From the NCBI GenBank assembly GCA_031264105.1, contig JAISEM010000010.1:1-46599 (forward strand): a DNA stretch of 46,599 bases, read 5' to 3'. Shown in pieces: positions 31,301 through 40,295 of this stretch; position 1 is the stretch's first letter, and each line of letters begins with the position of its first letter. Below the pieces are notes generated by a model. The model was not told where the DNA came from. It searched no databases and worked only from the letters and a program-made list of their open reading frames with translations. The position numbers were made by a program, and so were the translations under genes. This stretch comes from Endomicrobium sp. (lineage in GTDB: Bacteria; Elusimicrobiota; Endomicrobiia; Endomicrobiales; Endomicrobiaceae).

Positions 31301-33019
31301 TTGGGCTTGCCAGGTGATCCTGAAGGTTTGGCAGATATACATATTAAACTTAAAGGGAAACAGAATGCGCTTGAAGGAAAGATGTCAACTGTGTCATCAA
31401 ATGGAACATTTATAAAGATCCCATTTGATAAATTGGGTGTGTATATAGATTTTTATGATAGTTTAGCTTATATAAAAGAAGCTGTAGTTTCAAAAAGAAA
31501 TAGCGTAAATATTTCTGTTAGCGGTAGCTTTCCTATTTCTTTTAGCGACGAAGAAATATCTAAAAAATTAGTAAATATAAAGTATGAGATTGAAGACAAT
31601 AAATTAAACAGTTTAGATTATCTTTCTGACGGTTTGCTTTCTCCTTTAGCAGGAAAAATGATATTAAAAGGGCATATTGTAGGTAATTATAAAAAATTAA
31701 TTAACAATGGAAAGCTTTCAATTTATAATGCCGCATTTAAAGCTAATGACTACATTAATAAGATAAAAAATGCGTCAATTGAAATGTCTCTTACCGATAA
31801 CTTGATTAAGATCGATAAGTTTATATTCAGCTCTGGTTCAGGTAAAGTAAATGTTGATGGACAAATAAAGTTAAAAAATTTTCAAGTAAAAGATTTTAAT
31901 ATTAGAGCTTTTACTGAAGGAAATAAAGGAATTCCTATATATATACCAATGCTTCCTATTACTAAATTCATGGGGTCAAGGTCTATATTAAAAGATTATT
32001 CGTATGGAGAACCTTTATTTGACATTAAAGTGTCAGGTAATCCTGAAAATTCTTTGGTTTCAGGATATATTGTTTTAGAAAATACTATGTTCACTTTTCC
32101 AGGCGAAGGCGATAAAAACTCAAATTTTGTAATACCTTCAGGTACAGAGTTTGATTTAGATTTGCGTACTGGAGCCAATACGAGATTTGAAAATTCTTTT
32201 GTTTCGGCTTTGATAAACGGATCTTTACATATAGGAGGCAATATTGATAGTTTGAAACCAGAAGGTGCTATTGATCTTACAAGCGGAAAACTAAATTTTG
32301 AAATAGGTTCTTTTGACATAATAAGTTCAAAACTAGAAATATTTAGTGATAACAAAGTCTATATAACTGCTGAAGGGGAAACTGTTATTCATTCAAAAAC
32401 TGGCGGAGATTCTGAAACTATAAAGGTACATGTCATGAGGAGTGAATTATTAAAATTATTGACTGGAGAGATTAACGATGCAATAAGTTTTAGTTCAAAA
32501 GACAATCCGAATATGGATTCTCAAAAAGCTTTTGCCAAAGCCATGGGTACAGATCAGGATAAAGAAATAAATTCTTCAGACTTTGAGACTTCGCCTGACT
32601 TTAGAGCAAAGCAACAAGTTCTAAGACATATTGATCAAAATTTTTCAGTGCCACTGGCAAAATTATTTTTTCGTAAAATAGGGGTTGCTGATAATTTTAA
32701 AGTTTCTTACGTTAGCACAGATGATACTATTTCTAATAATGATACGCTGGACTTAGTTTATTTATTATCTGGAACAAGGTATACAATGGAGAAAAACTTA
32801 AGTAAAAATATTCTTCTTGGATATAACTTAACTTTTGATGAATTTAACAAAAAACTTGGCTTAAGACATGGTATGGAATTGCGTTATAGACTAGCTCCAA
32901 ATTTATTTTTAAAGGGAAATTTTGAGTTTGATCCTCAAGAAGGAACTAGAAACCCTGACAGATCAATAATGATTCAGCATCAGTTTAGATTTGGGCCATC
33001 AAAAAAACATAAAAAGTAA
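28391..33019 (+). CDS. tamB: TamB-like translocation/assembly module (DUF490) inner-membrane protein
   Basis: 1542 aa, N-terminal TM, AsmA-like start, long beta-rich repeats, C-terminal DLVYLLSGTRYTMEKNLSKNILLGYNLT...ELRYRLAPNLFLKGNFEFDPQEG typical of DUF490. Confidence 0.85.
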   Translation: MRKIIIFFVVLFLLVCAYCARGYLLVPYLQKYISSKTGHNMSISTFSVSPFKLSIKNINADGIVKAKKVTLKLNPIKLFLSIFSSSENIRQIEISNLEINLKENPDTADVKSNNRKAVLKLPKIGVDVYIDKATIKQGSSVFNLSNTDVCVDAGTININSNLHTLGTSIGIEVLLKQKQGYIFDGSAFLVSKDKINMFITSEGTIDLLSFNANWDIAVVNLDYRGFDFGGASGALLKNEKDIDIKINGNFGDLKINGLLSDKTDMSASVDISQANKFMSGKLNIGFKKQRSSKELKIKSSKLKAFDFELVSFDLYGNENNDGIYKVICDCGSSRKLEGVYLRNGVYEGNLFVRGKKVGNIKGNIKTGAAVVDVKNISMTDMPIIPVMAGNAQGTINIFGSIDENSGKIDFIFKNLEVLGMKKVNAEGAILRDRNKYIFNFYKSDNSISLKNVIVDGKQVFADFKFERVNLSNVSRIIGNSKVDISGVADGHIKYESGMGTKFDIKAFNGKFYGNDFKEFNGKVELSLNKVDIKQFVIKNSSNTNIVDVKGLVGFTDEDPKSSVYIDLNGILFQGIKTDTHIEFHGYFSDGKNVKGLVRAVDCKIGGTSLGALEAEANISTKKIKISNLKSDNEINASISANLKRNKIKCVIDFKDINIEGIYPGISGYLDASVKFSERLTNPYIKVSSLLKKGNYLSKNFSLSSEFSYKDGIVEINKANIVSDKTEIFLNGQYSNSGHLYLTVNNLSDKIINALVGFTLPFKGDLFGKGKVSFPGKNPAINLSIETKDAYINSLKIKDFKAKVKIANKNIEINSASAKISNSEIRIDNGFCNLNNNKYSLDLFLLNIHAGPADLFGSIKVSGDMLKEKGESVYNGIVNINNLWLNKYKLDRYLFNYSFKNWNLMFFQKSEIEKDKFDLSGEIIFSDTLYVKKLNVVKGFSYFDMSGNFSKDYINFEIAGFGIDWRFMANLLGLPGDPEGLADIHIKLKGKQNALEGKMSTVSSNGTFIKIPFDKLGVYIDFYDSLAYIKEAVVSKRNSVNISVSGSFPISFSDEEISKKLVNIKYEIEDNKLNSLDYLSDGLLSPLAGKMILKGHIVGNYKKLINNGKLSIYNAAFKANDYINKIKNASIEMSLTDNLIKIDKFIFSSGSGKVNVDGQIKLKNFQVKDFNIRAFTEGNKGIPIYIPMLPITKFMGSRSILKDYSYGEPLFDIKVSGNPENSLVSGYIVLENTMFTFPGEGDKNSNFVIPSGTEFDLDLRTGANTRFENSFVSALINGSLHIGGNIDSLKPEGAIDLTSGKLNFEIGSFDIISSKLEIFSDNKVYITAEGETVIHSKTGGDSETIKVHVMRSELLKLLTGEINDAISFSSKDNPNMDSQKAFAKAMGTDQDKEINSSDFETSPDFRAKQQVLRHIDQNFSVPLAKLFFRKIGVADNFKVSYVSTDDTISNNDTLDLVYLLSGTRYTMEKNLSKNILLGYNLTFDEFNKKLGLRHGMELRYRLAPNLFLKGNFEFDPQEGTRNPDRSIMIQHQFRFGPSKKHKK

Positions 33020-33033
33020 GTAGGAGGAGTCAG

Positions 33034-33519
33034 ATGACCGAGATAAAAGCAACGATATCATCCTTCTTGAAAGATTTTGAGAATTTTGCTGTTAAAGGAA
33101 ACGCTATTGATATGGCTGTCGGTATTATCATAGGAGCGGCTTTTGGTAAAATAGTTGACTCTTTGGTAAAAGATATAATAATGCCTCCTATAGGATTATT
33201 TCTAGGAGATTTTGATTTTACTAACTTATTTGTAGTCTTAAAAAGTGGGAAAACGTTAAAAGATCCTTATGAGACTCTTGCTGCAGCTCAATCTGCAGGA
33301 GCTGTAACGATTAATATAGGACTATTTCTAAATGTTTTGATTTCTTTCGTAATAATAGCGTTTTGCGTATTTATAATGATAAAGTGCATAAGTAAGCTTA
33401 AAGAAAAGTCTGCTCAAGATCGGGTTAACGCAAAAGAATGCCCTTTTTGTTGTTCCTCAATACCTCTCAGAGCTGTTAAATGTCCAGACTGCACTGCGGA
33501 TTTAAATACTCAAAAATGA
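33034..33519 (+). CDS. mscL: Large-conductance mechanosensitive channel with C-terminal zinc ribbon
   Basis: FLKDFENFAVKGNAIDMAVGIIIGAAFGKIVDSLVKDIIMPPIG; C-terminal CPFCCSSIPLRAVKCPDCTADL. Confidence 0.93.
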   Translation: MTEIKATISSFLKDFENFAVKGNAIDMAVGIIIGAAFGKIVDSLVKDIIMPPIGLFLGDFDFTNLFVVLKSGKTLKDPYETLAAAQSAGAVTINIGLFLNVLISFVIIAFCVFIMIKCISKLKEKSAQDRVNAKECPFCCSSIPLRAVKCPDCTADLNTQK

Positions 33520-33827
33520 CAATACGAAGAATTAGTCGTGTTTTAATAACTTGTTTCCTGTCTATAACGCTCTCGTACCCTAAAGAATATACTCGTATAG
33601 TTTCTCTTGCGCTTTCGATTACAAAAAGTCTTTATGAATTAGGGGCAGAATGTTTTGTCAAAGGAATAACTATTTTTTGTCCGAAAGGAACTGAAAAAAA
33701 AATAATAGGAATGCTTTTAGAGCCTAACATAGAAAAGATAGCTTGCATAAAACCGGATTTGATTATAGCTTCTAAAGATGGAAATAGTAAAGTTGTTGTT
33801 GATAAATTGCAACGACTAGGATTTTAA
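33516..33827 (+). pseudogene. Truncated periplasmic cobalamin/iron-siderophore binding protein (BtuF-like)
   Basis: YTRIVSLALSITKSLYELGAECFVKGITIFCP...IEKIACIKPDLIIAS matches the BtuF/FepB N-lobe; ends after ~104 aa. Confidence 0.7.
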
Positions 33828-33834
33828 GTATATG

Positions 33835-34513
33835 TAATGGAAAAATGGAGCAGGTAAAAGCACTCTATTAAAAATTTTTAGCAATCTATTAAAACCTCAT
33901 AAAGGAAATATATTTGTAGATACTAAAAGTTTGAGATCGTTTAATTCAAAATAATTGGCAAAAAAGTATCGTTTTTACCTAAATATTCAGACATGAGCGT
34001 ACCTTTTAAAGTGCCGGAGTTCATTATGTTTGGAAGATTTCCATATATGAATATGCTTAAAATTCCTTCAAAATACGATTATAAAACTATAGATGAAATT
34101 ATGGAATTTTTAAGCATAACTGATTTGTTGGAAAGGAAAATAACAGAGTTATCGGGAGGGGAAAAACAAAAAGTTTTAATAGCTCAAGTTTTAGCTCAAG
34201 AGACAGATATAATAATTTTTGATGAGCCTACTTCGCACTTGGATATAGGAAGTCAAAACAGTATTTTAAGTATTCTTAGAGATTTAAACGAAAAATACAA
34301 TAAAACTATAATAATTACAATTCACGACTTAAATGCTGCTGGAGAATTTTGTAATAAGCTATTGCTTTTAGAAAATGATTCTGTATGCGGGTGCGCAATT
34401 CCTAAAGAAGTCTTAAACGATAAAGATATATGAGGAATATATAACACTGCAGTATTAGTAAAAACAAATCCAATTTCCAACAGGCCTTATGCTATTCCTA
34501 TAAATAAATCTTG
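33835..34513 (+). pseudogene. BtuD/FecE-type ABC ATPase remnant
   Basis: NGAGKSTLLKIFSNLLKPHKGNIFVDTKSLRSFNSK*LAKK / frameshift / VSFLPKYSDMSVPFKVPEFIMFGRFPY...LSGGEKQKVLIAQ...IIFDEPTSHLD...KEVLNDKDI*GIYNTAVLVKTNPISNRPYAIPINKS*. Confidence 0.85.
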
Positions 34514-34628
34514 AGTGTGCAATCTATGCTGCGCTTAGAATATTTTACAGTGGATACGGATGTCTTTATTATTTTTTCTACGTCGTCTATGATTTCTCTA
34601 AACGATAACGTATTTATTAAATCGCTTG

Positions 34629-36156
34629 TTATGAACAAATATATGTATGCAGCTTTTGATATGGATCATCTTGATTTTGACTGCGTACAATAGACTCAAT
34701 ACTTTCTTCTTCATCAAGTTTTTCAATGATATCTTTTGCGAATATTATTATCTGTCTATTTAAATTCAATAATGATTCATCGTTTAGAGATTGGCCTTTT
34801 TCAATTCTAAGTCTGGTCCGATCAAAGAAATTTCTGAGTGTTTCAGGAGATTCAAAAATTTTGTTTTCAACATCTGTAATAAGCAGTGCTGTTAAAAGGA
34901 TTTTTAAAGTATCTGTTACATTGTGTTCGTTTATCATGTTAAACGTTTCATACAATAAAACCTCTTAGAAATCCTATGGCTTCCAGAATTGCCTCGCTTC
35001 CAGGTCCTGTTTCATTATCGCCTACTCTTTGTAGAATAATTTCAATGCGTTTACGTACAACATTACTAACGCCTGCGTTATTTAAGGTTACTTTAATTTC
35101 TTGAGACGAGATTGCTGAAGGTTTTTGATGTATTAAATTTAGCAGTTCTCTAATGTTAGTTGTAGTCGTGTCTACGTTTTGCTCAAGTATTTTACGCCCT
35201 CTTTTGTAGAGCCTGTATCCTTTGCTTTTAATTGCTGTTCTTTGTCAATTACGGCTTCGCCAGAAGTATCATCAATTAGTGCTATGGCTAGTATGTTGTA
35301 TTCTCCTAAATTGCCAAGATGTTCTCTGAGAGATTTATTTTTTAGAATTATTGTATTTCTTTCAACTATAGAGTTTCCTTTTGAGACTTTCTTTAATGAC
35401 TCAAGAACACTCATAATAGATTCAATGCCATCAGATTCTTTCGCATCTATACTTATTCCGTCAAATCCTATTCCTAAATATGGTTCAAATATTTTTTCAG
35501 CATAGTAAATGATATCTTTAAGACTTAATACAAATATTCTTGAACCATCATTTTTTGTTTTTTTATCATTAGAAGTGTTCGATTTTGAGAGTATTTAGAT
35601 AGTGATTTTAATAAATCTGGAATAGATAATAGTAAAATAACAATAAATTTTATTGATGCTATAAGATTTAACTTCTTGTTGATTTCGTTTTTTGTATTTT
35701 TGTCTTTGATGTTAGAAAGCCAAGAAGTATCAACATCGCCAAAAGCGCCTTCCATATAGACATTTTGGTGCCATACTTTTTATCAAATAGTTCAATGATG
35801 GAAGCGATGTTCTTTTGTACGTTAGGGTGAAGGTCTAGGTCTTGGATGTTGATGGCGATGGTATCGCTGGCGGAGAAGTTGGAGCTAGTAATTTTGCCTA
35901 AAGAGTTTGGAATAAAGAATTCGGATAAGATGTGTTTGAATTGTTGAGTAGAGATGGTATTTTGTACGACTTGAGCGATGCTTTGTCCGTACACGCATGA
36001 TAGTAGAAAACAATTGATTATTATTAATGCTATTAGTTTTGTTTTGGTTGACCCTTGGAGACTGCTTTTGAATTGGTAAGATCTGTACAAAATCCTTTTT
36101 AAGCTTTTCACTAAAAAAAATAGGAATAACAAATGGTTTTTCAAGAAATTCTTCAT
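34629..36156 (-). pseudogene. Decayed membrane/lipoprotein gene with multiple frameshifts
   Basis: Start MKNFLKNHLLFLFF at 36156 with RBS; LIIINCFLLSC lipobox-like segment. Consecutive minus-strand reading segments lie in successive frames and join into one long coding sequence. Confidence 0.72.
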
Positions 36157-36205
36157 GAATTTCCTCTCTTGGATATAGGTCTCTATATTTTTTAAGAGCT
36201 GATCT

Positions 36206-38329
36206 TTAGAATTTTGAATATTTTCTAAATAATAAAACAACCATATAAGCGGAAACAATACCTATCAATGCTCCTGCAATAACATCCAAAGGGAAATGAC
36301 TGCCAGCATAAATTCTATAAAATCCTGAACAAAAAGCAAATATTATATATAAATACCAATACTTTTTAATCATTATAAACATGAAAGCGCACAAAGAAAA
36401 TGCTAATTCCGTATGTCCTGATGGAAAAGAGTCTGTATATAATCTTTCATATATAGTATTAATATTTCCATCAAATACTTTTAATGGACGAGGTCTTTGA
36501 AAATAATGTTTAAAAAAATGAACTATTACAGCACCGACTATCATTACGCTTACCATAAGAGCAAGATCTGTCCAGAAATGATCTTTTTTATTTTTCCAGA
36601 GAATAAATATGCATATTGTAAGTATTATAATAAAACTTAGATTGAAATCTTTGTCGTCAAAATAAGAAATAGGCGCAACAAGAAAATCTAAATGTTTAGA
36701 TTTTAAATCTGAATTTATAAATTTAAAAATAAAATGATCAAAATTTAAAACCTCTTGTTTAAAATCTTTTTTTTGTTTTACAGCTATGGTCGTATAAGAG
36801 TCTGGAAGTTTAGATGGATTAAAAGATTTACAATATGTAAAAAAGAAATTTTTGATTTTTTTACCGTTTCTATATACTGGAAATGTTTCAATGTCTGCAT
36901 ATGATGAAAATACATCTCCATATCTACTTTTAGGATCTGAAAAAAAGTAGTCATTGCAGATATACAGAGCATTTTTATTTTTTAGTTTCTCTAAGTCTCT
37001 TTGCCAAAAATCATAAGCGTCTATTTTGTCACTTATACAAAATACCCTAATCTCAGGGATACAAGCCGCAAGTTCGCTAGCTAAATAACTCTTATATGTG
37101 AATATAAAAGGTTTTTCTTCTTTTGAGTAGGAGTTTACTATTTTCCTTATTTCGTTTCCTACTTCTTTCCAACCATAAACTTCATTTGTTATATCAATTC
37201 TTTCTGATTCTGGAATGCCGTGTTCTATTTGTTCAATCTTATCTTTTGGTATAAACTTTTCAACAGGGACAACTCCATACAAAACGTGTAAAGGAACTAT
37301 AATAATCATAAATAATGCCAACGCCAAAGCTGTATAAGAATAAAGTTTAAACCATTTTATATTCCAAGACTTTAAGATTAGATGCGCAACATATATAGAC
37401 AATACCAAATAGCCCATTGCGGGCCAATGAGGAAGTATTTCATTAAATGTTGCTATTGTATTAAAAAAAACTAAAACAGGTAAAGAGAAGCAAGAAATAA
37501 TAAGAGCAGCTCTATCGTTTTTTTTGTAAGCTTCCTTAATGCATAAAAATGCGGCGACTATAAATATTGGAAATAATAACGGGGAAATATATCCGGCTTG
37601 TGCTCCAATAGATCTGCAAAAAAATGTTAAAGAGAATTTAGGTAGAGAACTGCCAAATCCATGATTTAACTGAAATCCAAAAGATGCCCAGCTATTTTCT
37701 ATATTCCACATTATAACTGGCAAAAACATTATGACAGATAAAATAATTCCGAAGTAGGGTTCTTTTTTCTTAAACCAAAATCTATGTTTTGGAGAAAAAG
37801 TAAGAAATAGAAATATTGAGAAAGGTATCAAAACTCCGTTATATTTAGAAAGCATTGCCAATCCTGTCGTAATGCCAAGCAAATACCAATAATTTTTATT
37901 ATTAGTTTCAACTAGAGCTATAAAAATAAGAAGCGATAAAAGCCACAAGAGTGCAAGGGGGGAATCTGGAACAGTTATCACAGAACCTAAGAATGAAAAT
38001 ACAGGAAGAACATTTAACAGTAGAGCTCCAAAAAACGCTGTTCTTTCGTTATAAAGTTTTTTAGCGCATGTAAAAAATATCCATGTTGCAAAGAAAAATA
38101 TTAATACATTAGGAAACCTTACGGCAAATTCATTATTTCCAAAAATCAATGTTGAAACTTTGATTATATATCCTATTAGAGGCGGATGATCGAAATATGA
38201 GAGATCCAGAAATTTGGAATATACCCAATAATGAGCTTCGTCTATTGTTAAGCCAATTCTACCTATTATTAAAAGTCTGAGTAGTGTTGAAACTATATTT
38301 ACAATCCAAAACCGTAATGTATAGTTCAT
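36206..38329 (-). CDS. GT39/ArnT-like glycosyltransferase fused to a C-terminal PAP2 phosphatase
   Basis: N-terminal LTIDEAHYWVYSKFLDLSYFDHPPLIGYII; C-terminal PAP2 motifs KHYFQRPRP, PSGH, YRIYAGSHFPLDV. Confidence 0.9.
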   Translation of the reverse strand: MNYTLRFWIVNIVSTLLRLLIIGRIGLTIDEAHYWVYSKFLDLSYFDHPPLIGYIIKVSTLIFGNNEFAVRFPNVLIFFFATWIFFTCAKKLYNERTAFFGALLLNVLPVFSFLGSVITVPDSPLALLWLLSLLIFIALVETNNKNYWYLLGITTGLAMLSKYNGVLIPFSIFLFLTFSPKHRFWFKKKEPYFGIILSVIMFLPVIMWNIENSWASFGFQLNHGFGSSLPKFSLTFFCRSIGAQAGYISPLLFPIFIVAAFLCIKEAYKKNDRAALIISCFSLPVLVFFNTIATFNEILPHWPAMGYLVLSIYVAHLILKSWNIKWFKLYSYTALALALFMIIIVPLHVLYGVVPVEKFIPKDKIEQIEHGIPESERIDITNEVYGWKEVGNEIRKIVNSYSKEEKPFIFTYKSYLASELAACIPEIRVFCISDKIDAYDFWQRDLEKLKNKNALYICNDYFFSDPKSRYGDVFSSYADIETFPVYRNGKKIKNFFFTYCKSFNPSKLPDSYTTIAVKQKKDFKQEVLNFDHFIFKFINSDLKSKHLDFLVAPISYFDDKDFNLSFIIILTICIFILWKNKKDHFWTDLALMVSVMIVGAVIVHFFKHYFQRPRPLKVFDGNINTIYERLYTDSFPSGHTELAFSLCAFMFIMIKKYWYLYIIFAFCSGFYRIYAGSHFPLDVIAGALIGIVSAYMVVLLFRKYSKF

Positions 38330-39028
38330 TTATTTTCCCGTTAGTTTGAGTTTTAAAGCTTTAAATAGATAGGTTATTAGAATCCCTGGACGAAGTTTTG
38401 ATTGCCCTGAAAATCTTGCAAGAAAAACTATAGGGTATTCTATAACTTTTAAATTATTTTTTTTGATTTTATACAAAACTTCAGTAACTATGAACGGGTC
38501 GCTTGCAGTTAGTTTAGAAGCAAATTTAGCAAGAGCTGTCCTTTTAAACATTCTATATCCGGAAGTAGGGTCTTGTATTTTGACGCCTAATACAAAAGAC
38601 AAATAATGTCTTGAAAAACTGCTCGCTAACTGTCTGATTAATGATCTTTCTTCATCTTTTCCGCCATTAACATAACGAGATCCTATAACAACGTCGCAAT
38701 CTTGTATCGCTTTTAAAAATCCTGAAATATATTTAGGGTGGTGAGAGCCGTCACCGTCCATTTCAACTATATAATCAGCGCCCATATCAAGAGCTTTTAG
38801 AAATCCGTCTTTGCCTGCGTAACCTCTTCCTTTTTTTTCTTTTCTTAAAAGAAGATGAACTTTGTTGTTTATCTTTGACAGTTCTTCAACTATTCTATAA
38901 GTTTTGTCAGGTGACATATCATCAACAACTAAAACATCTGCGTCAGCGCCACAATTTAAAACGTCTTCAATCATAAGTTTTATATTGGGAGCTTCATTAT
39001 ATGTAGGAATCATTACTACGGTTTTCAT
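38330..39028 (-). CDS. Polyprenol-phosphate glycosyltransferase (GT2, DPM1-like)
   Basis: VVMIPTYNEAPNIKLMIEDVL, VLVVDDMSPDKT, YIVEMDGDGSHHPKYI, VIGSRYVNGG; start trimmed from 39052. Confidence 0.9.
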   Translation of the reverse strand: MKTVVMIPTYNEAPNIKLMIEDVLNCGADADVLVVDDMSPDKTYRIVEELSKINNKVHLLLRKEKKGRGYAGKDGFLKALDMGADYIVEMDGDGSHHPKYISGFLKAIQDCDVVIGSRYVNGGKDEERSLIRQLASSFSRHYLSFVLGVKIQDPTSGYRMFKRTALAKFASKLTASDPFIVTEVLYKIKKNNLKVIEYPIVFLARFSGQSKLRPGILITYLFKALKLKLTGK

Positions 39029-39058
39029 AAGAACCTCTATTTTGGATTGCAAATAATA

Positions 39059-40201
39059 TTATAAATATTCTTCTATTGCATATATAACATCTTTTGGCGA
39101 AATTGACTCCATGCAATTATCAACTAAGGCACACTCTTGTTTATAGCAAACGACGCATGCTTTATTGGACTGTATTTTTGCGCCTTTTGAATATATTTCT
39201 ATTTCGTTTACTGAAGTTGGACCAAAAAGAGCTACTATGTTTTTTTTAAGCCCAGCAGCGGCATGCAAAGTCATTGTATCACCGCATAAGACTATATCGC
39301 AAAGATTTATTTTTGCAAAGAAATCAGGGATAGTATTGTTAATTCCTGTCGATATAACATTTGGCATGCTTTCTTTTAAAATTAAGTCAATTTCGTTTTT
39401 ATCCTCACAACTACCAAGAAGTAAAACAAAATGTCCTTTTTGCGAGAAGTATTTTGCTGTTTCAATAAACCCATTTGATGTCCATTTTTTTAATTTCCAT
39501 CTTTTGCCTGCTCCTGGATTTATGCCTATAATTTTTTTATCGTGAGATATATTGTTGTCTTTTAAAAATTGTTTGGCTTTTTCTACTGAATTTTTTTGCA
39601 AAGGAACAATTATTTCATAATTGTCTTTTGGAAGCTCTGCTATTTTAGACATCCAATGTTGATATGTAAAAACATTAGCTCTTTTAACTTCATCATAGGC
39701 ACTTGTTTTAAGCCATTCTTTAGCATAATTATTTGAGTATATAATATTTCTATTGTCATCTAAAGAAAAACCCTTTACTTCTGTTTTGTTCGATAGTTTT
39801 GTAAGAGATAAACTCTCAAAGGCCAAATCTAAATTAAGAACTGTGTCAAAAAAGTTAGTTACAAGATATTTTATGGCGTTTGCATCATTATGTACTACCT
39901 TGTCTATAAGGTCGTTTCCTTCAAGGATTGCAGCGTTTTTTGTGTCAACGATCCAAGTAATTTCGCTTTTTGGATAAAGCTCTTTTAATCCGTTTAACAG
40001 AAATGTGGTTCTTAAAACGTCTCCCATTGCGCCCAGTTTAACAACTAGAATGCGTTTGTTATCTTTTTTCCCTGAAATTTTTAAGTAGCTTTTACATTTT
40101 TTACAATGGACATTATTATTTTTTTGATAAACACAAGGTCTGTCTAACGGGAAATTTGAACAATCGGTGAAAACTTCAAAAATGGTATTAATTTCTATCA
40201 T
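39059..40201 (-). CDS. Glycosyltransferase family 9 (LPS heptosyltransferase-like)
   Basis: RILVVKLGAMGDVLRTTFLLNGLKELYPKSEITWIVD, IIGINPGAGKRWKLKKW, LCGDTMTLHAAAGLKKNIVALFGPTS. Confidence 0.9.
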   Translation of the reverse strand: MIEINTIFEVFTDCSNFPLDRPCVYQKNNNVHCKKCKSYLKISGKKDNKRILVVKLGAMGDVLRTTFLLNGLKELYPKSEITWIVDTKNAAILEGNDLIDKVVHNDANAIKYLVTNFFDTVLNLDLAFESLSLTKLSNKTEVKGFSLDDNRNIIYSNNYAKEWLKTSAYDEVKRANVFTYQHWMSKIAELPKDNYEIIVPLQKNSVEKAKQFLKDNNISHDKKIIGINPGAGKRWKLKKWTSNGFIETAKYFSQKGHFVLLLGSCEDKNEIDLILKESMPNVISTGINNTIPDFFAKINLCDIVLCGDTMTLHAAAGLKKNIVALFGPTSVNEIEIYSKGAKIQSNKACVVCYKQECALVDNCMESISPKDVIYAIEEYL

Positions 40202-40295
40202 AATTTATGAAATTAGCAAATCTTGCTCTTCATTGCAACATCGTATACAAAGTAGTAAAATTACTGCTCTGTAAAATTGTCTATATGGATCTCTT

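Noticed and set aside
34511-34693. Small ORF 34511..34693 + as a gene.
   Set aside because: No RBS or family resemblance; lies in a decayed intergenic region next to the btuD remnant.
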